Shown: one piece after another, positions 13,901-21,152 of the stretch
Numbering within the stretch: the first letter of the stretch is position 1
Layout: the number at the start of each line of letters is the position of its first letter
DNA from: a virus
Direction: 5' to 3' (one strand)
DNA length: 26,714 nt
IMG/VR virus record: IMGVR_UViG_3300034283_003137
Coordinates: 1 to 26,714 of that record
Program-made: the position numbers and the translations under genes
Notes under the pieces: model-generated
Told to the model about the DNA's origin: nothing
The model's database searches: none
The model's input: only the letters and a program-made list of their open reading frames with translations

Positions 13901-16900
13901 AGGAGATCGACGAGCGACTTGCCGCTGTCGAATCCGAACTCGGCGGCCACCGTGTCGGGGTCGGTGCCCAGCCCGTCGGCCGCAGCCAACCCCTTCGACT
14001 GCAGCAGCGAGGAGACCCTCTTGCCGTAGCGGTCGATCAGCGTGGCGACATCCAGGGGAGCAGACTTCAGGTACTCGGCGGCCTTGTAAATCGGGAGGTC
14101 CTTGAGATCCTTCTCGGCCTGGGCCTTCCAGCCCTCCAGCTTCTCGGAGATGGCCGCCGCACGCCGGGCGTAGAGGCGGTCCTCGAGCTTCTGGCGGGCC
14201 GAATCCATCAGGTCAGAGATACGGGTCCGTTGGGCCTTGAACTTGTCGTCCTCTCCCTTGGCGCCCGGCGGAATGGCCAGCTCCAGGTCCATCTCGTTCA
14301 GCTGCGATTCGGATTCCAAGGTCAGCAAGCGATCGAAGACCTCGATCACCTCGGGGGTGAGGTTGACCTTGGCTCCGCCGACCTGCTCGAGGCCGGCCCG
14401 GGCGTCGCCCGTCACGACCTTCTCGTAGATGCGGGTCAGCCACCGGCGGAAGGTGCCGAAGGCCTCGGACAGCGACTTCGTGGGAGCCTTGCCGCGGAGC
14501 AGGTAGGCCTCGAAGTTCACCGCGAACGTCTCGTGCTGATTGCGGGTGATCGCTTCGCCCTCGTTGCCCAGCCAGCCCATCAGGGTGTTGTAGTCCTCGA
14601 TGGTGCGGGGGCCGGCGTAGCCATTGGCCACGACGTTGTGCATCTCCTCGAGGAAGATGTGCCCGGTCTCGTGGAGCACGGTCGAAAGGTCGGCCCCGTC
14701 GAACAGGGAGACGATGTACTTGTCGTCGACGATCTTCAGCGAGCCACGGGCTTCGCCGTTGCCGGTCTGCCGGTACTCGCGGATCGGAACGTCCTGGAAT
14801 ATGACGTAGTTGTAGTAGTCGCCGTTGCCCTCGTCGCCGAGATACCGATTCCCGACGATGCCCTCGGCGGCGAGAGCATCGCTCACTGCCTTGTCACGGT
14901 TGAAGTCCAGCCCGTGGGCCTGTCCGGCCATGGACGACATGAGCTTATACGCCTCTCGGCCGGTAAGCGATTCCACCCGGTCGCGGACGACTCCATCGGG
15001 CGGGTTGCCTCCCGACTTCCGGCCGAGGAACATCCACATGCCCGGATGGTTCCGACCTTTTTCCGGCATCCCTTCGATGAGGCGATCCACCGCCCGTTGG
15101 ACCGCCGCGAGAACACGGGGGTGCTTTTTGAGAGGCCTGTTCCAGTCCAGGTAGTTGTCGCCCGTGTCGTCGGGGATGTCGACGGTGTAGACCCGGCCAG
15201 CCACGCGAGGCTGGCGGTCTTCCACATCTGCGGCGTCCACAGCTGCGGATAGTTTGGCCAAGGTTTCGGCGTAGCCGTTGGCCAGGGCCCACTTGCTGGC
15301 GTCGATGATCTGCCGGTACAGGAGCGTAGAGGGCAGCTCCTCGAGGCTGGCCGTGTTCTGGCGCAGGTATTCCTCAGTCACCCCTCCGCCCACCAAGTCG
15401 AGCATCTCGAGGAGCACAGCCTTGTTGGGCTTCTCTCCCCGCGCACGAGCAGCCTCGGCCGAGGCTTCGACCGCAGCGCGAGCCAGTGCGTCGATCTCGG
15501 CTTCGGCGTCCTGCTTGGCCTGCTGAACCGGAGACGCCTTGGCGATGCCCGCCGAGTTCTGGTCGCGGTACCATTCGGCGACGCCCTTCTCGGTGGTGAC
15601 GTAAAGCCCCCAGCCCTCGAACTGCGTGCCCTCGCCGCCTTCACCCCCGACAGCGTCGTAGGACAGCTTGTCATACACCTCGGAGTTGCCCGTCCCGTGA
15701 TAGGCCGACTGGAAGAACTCCCGCCGGCTGTCGAAGGTGTTGCCCAGGCTCTCGGCGCCCACGGTCTGGATGGCCGACTGCTTCAGGTAGGTGGCCCTCT
15801 CAGCGTCCGTCGGGGCCGGCATCTCAGGTCTCACGAGACCTTTACCGACAGGATCGTCAATCTGTTTGACGGAAACCCGGTCGAGGCTGTAGAGCACGGG
15901 GAACCAGGGGCCCTCCTTGCTCGAGTAGAAGAACTTGAAACCCGCCTTGCGGCCCTGGTCGTCGGCCCAGTTCCGGCGCTTCACAGCGTCCGAAGGGAAC
16001 TTCTCGGACGCACGGGCGCGGATGCCGAGCGGGTCCTCGTAAATGTCGTAGACTTCTTCGGGGTCAACCGTCACCTCGTAGGCCGCAGTGGCCGGGACCA
16101 TCGACTCCAGCCGGTACCGGCCCATCAGACCGAAGTTCAGGCGCTTCTTCAGCCCCTGCTTGTAGAGCGCAGCCTCCTGGCCGGCCCCTGCGGTGCCCGC
16201 GAACTTCGGGTCCAAGGACTTCAGCCCGGGCGTGCTCGACCAGTGGATCAGTTTGAAGGGCTTGCCGATCTCGACAGCCTCCTTGACCGTGCGGGGCAGT
16301 TCACCCTTCTTGGGCTTCGACTGCTGCAGTTCCTTGGCGGGCTTGAAGCGTGCGTTGAAGTCCAACTTCACGCTGAAGGCCCGGCCATCGGGCAGCACCG
16401 AGTGGAAGGCCTCGGCCTTCGCAGCCTCACCAATCTTCACCCCTCCAGCGGGCACGACGGACCCGTCGTTGTAGGTCAGGCCGGCGTTGGTGAGCACCGA
16501 TTCCTGACGGTACTTGGCGCCCAGCTTCTCAGCGGCGGGCAGATCGGACAGGATCAGGAAGGAAGCGCCCTGGTCGGCGCCTTCGTAGACGCCCTTGACC
16601 TTGAGGAACTCGACGCCCTTGCCGATCAGCTCGGCCTCGAGGTCGGCGTTGGCCTGCACATTGGCCGCTACGGTGGCGTCGCCCAGGGCTTCCTGGGTCG
16701 CGGTGATGACGGACCAGCCCGGGCGGAGCAGAGCCCCTGCCAGATCGGTCGTGAAGTCGGCGAGCTCAACAGCCTCGTCGATGCCCGCGGAGGCGTCTTC
16801 CGGGCCATCCTCGACACCTTCGTTCATCACCCACTCAGGCAGAAGGCCGACCTTCTGGTCCGCGTAGACGGTGGCCTTCTGATTGGCCCGGTTGGCTTCC

Positions 16901-19056
16901 CCGTGGGGCCCGAAGTTCACCCAGCTGTTCTGCCCACGGGTCTCGGTCGTAGCGGCCCGGGCTGCCAGCGGCGAGTACATCCGCATGTGGGACTGCCAAG
17001 TGTTCTCCTCGCCAGAGGGCCCGAAGCCGACGCCTTCCTTGCCGTGGCCGAACACGTCATGGACGATGCGGAACACGTCATTGGCGAGCAGACGCTGGCC
17101 GTCGATGTACTCATCCGTGGGGGCGAGCAGGGGGTTATCCTGAATAGCGCCGTCGCCGAAACCCGACTCGGTCGGGTAGAGCCGCAGGTGCCCCTTGCGG
17201 AGGTCGTCGAGGACCTGCTTCGGGCCCTCGGGGTACGGGTCGGCCATGCCGGACTTGATGATCTCGACCTTCAGGCCCAACTCCTTCACCGACTGGTACT
17301 GGGCCAGGGTCTCGTCGATCAGGGCCTTGTAGGCCGCCTTGACGTCGGGGCTCTGAGGGTCGTGCTTCATCGCCTCGAAGGCCTTAGCAATGCGGGCACC
17401 CCGGGCCGGATCAGCCTTCACAAAGGCTTTCTGCCGGCGAACCGGGAGGCCGGCCTTCACCACGTACTTCTTGGCCGCCTCGACGATAGACCGAACAGGC
17501 CCGGGACTGGACTCGGGCAGACCGGCCAAGGGGGTCATGTCGCTGACCGTCACTCGCGGGTCGCCCATGGGCGCCACCGGGTTCATCTCCTCTTCGCCAA
17601 TCGGCGTGCGGTCCTGCTCGGCGGGCAGAGGGCGGTTCAAACGCTCCGAGACCACGCGTGCGGCGGCCTCCTCGTAGGACACGTCGGCGGAATCCCGGGC
17701 GCCCATCTCTCCGTAGAGGCGCTTCTCGAAATACCAGAGGATGGCCTGGATGTCGGCCACCGAGGTGTTGAACCCGCGGCGCTTGAGGTTGGACTTCGCC
17801 TTGGCCACGGTGCCGAGCATGAAGGTCCGGTCCTTCGAATTGTCCGGGATATCCCGGAGATTCACGAAGGCTGCCTTGTAGAGCGTGTTGGCCGCCTTCT
17901 CGATCTCGGTGCCGTTCTTGAAACCCTTGGCCGAATAGGCCTCCGTCGGGGAGACCGTCTCAGCCAAGGCCTCGTCGTCGCTGATCTCGGGCTTGCCGAG
18001 CAGACCCTTGAACCGCTCGAGGCCGGCCTTGGTGGGGGCGCCCAGCAGCACGCCACGGTAGCGGTTGAAGGTGCGAGACCACCAGCGGTCCATGGTCAGG
18101 TATCCATCGGCGCCCATCAGGTTGGCGTAGAATGCGCCGAGCTTCGGGCCCAGGATGACGGCGCCCATCGGCAGAACGATGTCCACCTGATAGTCCGTAG
18201 AGAAGTCGAGCTCCTGCTCGGCCGCGATCTGCTTCAGTTCCTTCACCGTCTTCTGCTGCATCAGGAACTTCGACATCTCGGCCGCCCCCATGCGGTCGTA
18301 GAGGTCCTGAAGGCGCTGCAGGTGAATGGCCGTCTCGCCCTCACGCTGACTGCCCCGGCTCATCTCGAAGCGCCCGGTGTCCTTGAAGGCCTTGTAGATG
18401 TCAGCCGCATTGGTGAAGTTCGTGAAGACCTTCTCGCCGTTGCTGGTGATAGCCACCAGAGCGGTGAACACGTCGCGGCTGTTCTTGTCGAAAGCGAGTT
18501 CGGGGAACTCCTCGGCGAAGATGTCGAGGGCCCTCTGAAACTTCACCCCGTACCAGCCAGCGCCGGACTTCTCGGGGTTCTGCATCTCGAACTCGACCTC
18601 GTCAGCCATCCACTTGGCGATCTTGGCCTGGGCCTCGGGGCTCCGGTCCTTCGGGTCGATGCTCCCCCACTTGGCCCGCTGGCGGGCCTCTAGGGCCGCA
18701 GCCACCTGACGGGTGGTGTAGGTGCCGCCGGGCTTGAGACCGTACTTCTTCAGGGTCTCGCTGCCCTTGCGGAGCGTGACAGCCTGGAATAGCTCGTCGA
18801 TGTGTGCGTCCAGCAGCTGCGATGCGCCGGCCGAGGCCACGTCCGCAGAAGGGATGTCCACCGGGCCGGGGGCGCCGATCTGGCCACGAATGTCCTCGGC
18901 CTGGGCGCTGACCCGGTCGGAGAACTCCTTCGCCGCCTGCAGTTCCGCAGCGTCCTGGGCAGTGCCCGATGCGACCAACTCCGCAGCCCGGGCCTTGAGT
19001 GCCTCGGCTTCCTTCGGGTCGAGGTCAACTTTGGCGAGGCAGTCGGCGAGGGGCAT
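10963..19056 (-). CDS. Giant polyvalent internal virion protein (2697 aa) with ART, zincin-like and other enzyme-like domains
   Basis: One uninterrupted frame with GGAG ahead of its ATG. Residues about 160-340 form a helical module (GWYGVKFQRALDIF..TALVAITSNG). About 555-770 is a conserved domain with HDVFGH (666-671) and TETRGQNSW, an enzyme-like pattern I cannot name. About 930-1060 (LIHWSSTPGLKSLDP..VYDIYED) may be ART-like. About 1118-1420 matches the polyvalent-protein ADP-ribosyltransferase type: YHGTG with H1120, GEGTQ at 1141-1145, GWGLYVT, then YNYVIF. HETGH at 1462-1466, followed by HETFAVNFEAYL, resembles a zinc metallopeptidase. After a long helical region, residues about 2335-2690 (MLGLNFGTVVKQIPA..) resemble the conserved C-terminus of large phage polyvalent proteins. 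Its position equals T7 gene 16, so it is probably packaged and ejected with DNA, where its enzymes could alter host proteins. Enzyme activities are predictions. Confidence 0.85.
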   Translation of the reverse strand: MPLADCLAKVDLDPKEAEALKARAAELVASGTAQDAAELQAAKEFSDRVSAQAEDIRGQIGAPGPVDIPSADVASAGASQLLDAHIDELFQAVTLRKGSETLKKYGLKPGGTYTTRQVAAALEARQRAKWGSIDPKDRSPEAQAKIAKWMADEVEFEMQNPEKSGAGWYGVKFQRALDIFAEEFPELAFDKNSRDVFTALVAITSNGEKVFTNFTNAADIYKAFKDTGRFEMSRGSQREGETAIHLQRLQDLYDRMGAAEMSKFLMQQKTVKELKQIAAEQELDFSTDYQVDIVLPMGAVILGPKLGAFYANLMGADGYLTMDRWWSRTFNRYRGVLLGAPTKAGLERFKGLLGKPEISDDEALAETVSPTEAYSAKGFKNGTEIEKAANTLYKAAFVNLRDIPDNSKDRTFMLGTVAKAKSNLKRRGFNTSVADIQAILWYFEKRLYGEMGARDSADVSYEEAAARVVSERLNRPLPAEQDRTPIGEEEMNPVAPMGDPRVTVSDMTPLAGLPESSPGPVRSIVEAAKKYVVKAGLPVRRQKAFVKADPARGARIAKAFEAMKHDPQSPDVKAAYKALIDETLAQYQSVKELGLKVEIIKSGMADPYPEGPKQVLDDLRKGHLRLYPTESGFGDGAIQDNPLLAPTDEYIDGQRLLANDVFRIVHDVFGHGKEGVGFGPSGEENTWQSHMRMYSPLAARAATTETRGQNSWVNFGPHGEANRANQKATVYADQKVGLLPEWVMNEGVEDGPEDASAGIDEAVELADFTTDLAGALLRPGWSVITATQEALGDATVAANVQANADLEAELIGKGVEFLKVKGVYEGADQGASFLILSDLPAAEKLGAKYRQESVLTNAGLTYNDGSVVPAGGVKIGEAAKAEAFHSVLPDGRAFSVKLDFNARFKPAKELQQSKPKKGELPRTVKEAVEIGKPFKLIHWSSTPGLKSLDPKFAGTAGAGQEAALYKQGLKKRLNFGLMGRYRLESMVPATAAYEVTVDPEEVYDIYEDPLGIRARASEKFPSDAVKRRNWADDQGRKAGFKFFYSSKEGPWFPVLYSLDRVSVKQIDDPVGKGLVRPEMPAPTDAERATYLKQSAIQTVGAESLGNTFDSRREFFQSAYHGTGNSEVYDKLSYDAVGGEGGEGTQFEGWGLYVTTEKGVAEWYRDQNSAGIAKASPVQQAKQDAEAEIDALARAAVEASAEAARARGEKPNKAVLLEMLDLVGGGVTEEYLRQNTASLEELPSTLLYRQIIDASKWALANGYAETLAKLSAAVDAADVEDRQPRVAGRVYTVDIPDDTGDNYLDWNRPLKKHPRVLAAVQRAVDRLIEGMPEKGRNHPGMWMFLGRKSGGNPPDGVVRDRVESLTGREAYKLMSSMAGQAHGLDFNRDKAVSDALAAEGIVGNRYLGDEGNGDYYNYVIFQDVPIREYRQTGNGEARGSLKIVDDKYIVSLFDGADLSTVLHETGHIFLEEMHNVVANGYAGPRTIEDYNTLMGWLGNEGEAITRNQHETFAVNFEAYLLRGKAPTKSLSEAFGTFRRWLTRIYEKVVTGDARAGLEQVGGAKVNLTPEVIEVFDRLLTLESESQLNEMDLELAIPPGAKGEDDKFKAQRTRISDLMDSARQKLEDRLYARRAAAISEKLEGWKAQAEKDLKDLPIYKAAEYLKSAPLDVATLIDRYGKRVSSLLQSKGLAAADGLGTDPDTVAAEFGFDSGKSLVDLLRDTPSLPYAIRRVVKGKADAEWSSYTAADAMAETPEYQEVLAASGEYFAQSLGRKSSDQKGVRAEAERMLANLPVGEAVKVDRFLQTMAKLQRQERAAAVKGNFDEALARNRQSRVHLEAARIARGMKDDVEAIEARVNKMSQAKAGSVDFNFHINALVLAVRHQLLPIRVLALPGIEKVPALRSLLTAQKDPDSELYEPAMDVLAGFSDEVIDGRWLDNDGKALHWKSLTIDQLTELDHLMRFLETRGRQMVSDKILGGKVKAEDAAAEIMTVASRLTDKKVFEEGSVGQRATKFTDGYLAALNLWLFRVRAMDGFKNISPEGRAGPAEKYLYDPLHEKSNERYVRFEKLMASIGGPMAHFQKRMRDYPKYVDIGVPVTEDMRKNGRVGWTFENILVVALNSGNIYNAEAMARGLGMVTEGEPDVARLQSITKIMTEEDWAQVQNIWDTVNSLWPDLASVFERRNGFPLAKVEADPFEVITADGKQIQVKGGYYPVKFDTALSDRAAEQSEAEELANAAGAMFPLVGTKKGMTIKRTNTGGKPLSLSLGSLTSHLRDTVQYVSYSETVVDVYRIVRDPAFKQLFVQKFGKDAYQNIRKMLAEIGLPEAGMIDQWDRALDNMRGAATAWMLGLNFGTVVKQIPAIFNYASDEGWTNLALGLKGFAAAPISVTKDIRELSPFMAEREMAADRDVADALKMVNWLDKPRLRKVQQAMFYPIRIMDSLLARPMWYGSYTRRLRDGMSPADAANEADKAIAATVPGNTRPLDLSALQRDKRGWMRLLTSFSTSTFHFGSRQRFYMHAVREGAINPAQYGYKIFVEGMVAPMATLAMMDLLWGNWPPEEEKAKKYWLELGAYQFVGMPILREVVNLSLSDQPRKFGESIPTFSGLDMLVGGVRSMAKLAEDLSDPDEKKTQRALWAVADLVSFVTRVPASRVFERSYEGIRQAEAFNDDDKWLNELNDAFTILIPDPDKRGQK

Positions 19057-19057
19057 A

Positions 19058-21151
19058 TCAGCTCCGGGTAAGGCAGTCCATCAAACGCTGGGCCTTGCTG
19101 GCCCGCTCGCGCAGCGTAGCGACCGCCTGCTCGGCGTCCACCTCGGAGCCCTCTCCGGTCTTGACCTTCTTGCCCTGGAGGTCCAGCCGGGGGACAGCCC
19201 GGATCTGGGCGAGCACGCCATCGATGGCGCCGACAGCCTGGGCCGCCTGGGGGTTGACCGTGGTCAGCCCGGTCAGGACGTCCACCCGAGCAGCGGCACC
19301 ATTCGGGAGGTCGGCAAAGCTGATGCGTGCCAGGGCCGTCTTGCCCTGGGGGCCCGCCGAATCGACGATCTGCTGGCGGATCTTGGCCAGGGTCTCCTGG
19401 GCAGCGCCGGCATCCCCAGCCTTGAAGCTGATCTTCTTCAGCAGCGAGGTGGGGTCGGCTCCGGGGTTGTTCATGAACAGGCTACGGGCGCCGCGGAACA
19501 GGGGCAGCAGCGAGGTGCGGGCGGTCTCGTCATCCAGCTTGGCTGCGGTCTTGAACTCCTTCAGGATCCGGGATTCCTCGGCCTTGATGACCCGGGCAGC
19601 CTTCTTCGACGAGGCCTCCTCGCTCGGGCCGTCGCCTTCGGTCTTGACCTTGTCGGCCTCGTCGACGTTCATCGCGCCGGGGCTCTGCCGGACAAACGGC
19701 AGGATCTGATCGCGCACGCTGGCGGGCAGGTCGGTGACCAGTTTGGCCATCGAGATCTCGACGGTCGACCCGGCCGCCGCAGCCTGCTGGATCTGGGACT
19801 TGGTGACGCCGGCGGCCTCCAGAGCCTGGGCAGCGCGGATGTCCTGGATGACCGGCATCAGCGATTCGCCATCGACAAAGACGCTGGCCTTGGCCATTTC
19901 CGGGGAAGCGGACTGCAGGAACGACTGCATGACCGTCTTCGACCGCTCGGTGGTCTTGGCCGCGTCGATCTGCGAGATCAAGGTCTGGGTAGCCTGGGCA
20001 AAGTCGGAGGCCTGGGTAGCCTTGGCCACGATGGCTGCCTGCCTCGCTTCGCCGATGCCCACGCCGCCGCCGACGATGCCACCGATCAGGCCTGCCTGGA
20101 TGCCATCGGCGAGCGAATCCTGCAGGCTCATCCCCTTGACAAGAAACGACTGCAGGAACTGGTCGAGGCCTTCTTCCGTGGCTTCGCCCGCAGCGGTCTT
20201 GCCGACGCTCTGGGACAAGATGGCCCGGGTGGTCGCCCGGGGGTCCTTAGCCGCCGTGAGGAGGCGGCCCAGGGCCTTGTCGGCGTTGGGGCCCAGGTAC
20301 CGGGTCAGGGCGCCGGTGATGACGCCCGAGAGCACTGCCTTGGCGCCGGCCTCACCGCCGGACATGCCGTCAGCCCGGAGGTCGGCGTAAGTGCCGCCCG
20401 TGGACTGCGCCGCGCCGGCCGCTGCGAATGCCCAGGCTCCGCCGCCCGTCAGCAGTCCAGCCATAACGCCGGGGGCCAGGGATGTGACCGCAGAGCTGAT
20501 CTCGGCGAGACCGACCCGGCGGCCCAGGATCGTCGTGGCGAGGTAGCTGTCCCGGTCGAGTTTGGCCTGGGCATCGGCCGCCTGCTGGGGCGAAGCGCCC
20601 GTAACGATCTGATCCAGGGAGGCGTTGATGTCTCCGAGGACCTTGGCGCGGAAGGCCATGTCCGCAGCCACCCCGTCGGCGCCAACAGCCTCGGCGCCCA
20701 TCTGCACGATCCCGGTCCCGGCTCGGCCAATGGCACCGACGCCTGAGGAGAGCCCCCGGGGGACCTCGAGCAGAGAGGCCTTGATCTTCTCGCCCACGGT
20801 CGCGCCGGCGGTGAAGGACCTGTGCCATGCGTCCGAGGATTCCGTGATGCGATCCAGCGCGTCGGTGTCGTCGTGCGAGATCGAGGCGTAATTCGGGTTC
20901 TCGGCCATCCACCGGGCGACCCGCTCGTTCTTGTCGAGCACGCGCACGCGGGTGTCTCGCTCGAGCAGGTCGCTGACGTCCGTGGCGGGGGCCCCACGGA
21001 TCGTCTCGACGGGCATGCCAGAGCGGCGGGAGAGGTCGAGCAGCCGGCCCTCTTCGTCCGGCTTTACCCCAAGCGACAGCCCCTGCCGGACCGCGTCATC
21101 GGCAGCCTGGACGTCGCCGTCGTGAAGAATCTGGCTGATGTCGTCGGGCAT
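19058..21151 (-). CDS. Internal virion protein, glycine-rich and membrane-active (697 aa)
   Basis: This starts at the ATG ending at 21151, one base after the preceding stop, and ends one base before the giant gene. The N-terminal 100 residues are helical and acidic (MPDDISQILHDGDVQAADDA). Residues about 112-370 contain Gly/Ala hydrophobic stretches: SSAVTSLAPGVMAGLLTGGG (219-238), KAVLSGVITGALTRYLG (271-287) and AGLIGGIVGGGVGIG (353-367). The motif GEATEEGLDQFLQS (322-335) also occurs in large polyvalent phage proteins. The rest is helical and charged. I find no lysozyme or lytic transglycosylase motif, unlike the N-terminus of T7 gp16. It probably helps form the ejection channel across the host envelope, beside the giant protein. 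The function is inferred from position and hydrophobic pattern. Confidence 0.75.
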   Translation of the reverse strand: MPDDISQILHDGDVQAADDAVRQGLSLGVKPDEEGRLLDLSRRSGMPVETIRGAPATDVSDLLERDTRVRVLDKNERVARWMAENPNYASISHDDTDALDRITESSDAWHRSFTAGATVGEKIKASLLEVPRGLSSGVGAIGRAGTGIVQMGAEAVGADGVAADMAFRAKVLGDINASLDQIVTGASPQQAADAQAKLDRDSYLATTILGRRVGLAEISSAVTSLAPGVMAGLLTGGGAWAFAAAGAAQSTGGTYADLRADGMSGGEAGAKAVLSGVITGALTRYLGPNADKALGRLLTAAKDPRATTRAILSQSVGKTAAGEATEEGLDQFLQSFLVKGMSLQDSLADGIQAGLIGGIVGGGVGIGEARQAAIVAKATQASDFAQATQTLISQIDAAKTTERSKTVMQSFLQSASPEMAKASVFVDGESLMPVIQDIRAAQALEAAGVTKSQIQQAAAAGSTVEISMAKLVTDLPASVRDQILPFVRQSPGAMNVDEADKVKTEGDGPSEEASSKKAARVIKAEESRILKEFKTAAKLDDETARTSLLPLFRGARSLFMNNPGADPTSLLKKISFKAGDAGAAQETLAKIRQQIVDSAGPQGKTALARISFADLPNGAAARVDVLTGLTTVNPQAAQAVGAIDGVLAQIRAVPRLDLQGKKVKTGEGSEVDAEQAVATLRERASKAQRLMDCLTRS

Positions 21152-21152
21152 G

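Noticed and set aside
15697-18693. 998-codon open frame on the plus strand opposite the giant gene
   Set aside because: It is a GC-rich codon shadow of the giant gene. The translation is low-complexity (His/Gly/Leu/Arg/Val) with no recognisable domain, while the minus strand encodes clear domains throughout. The similar long plus-strand frames at 11494-13560, 14230-15252, 18722-20746 and 21138-22709 were rejected for the same reason.
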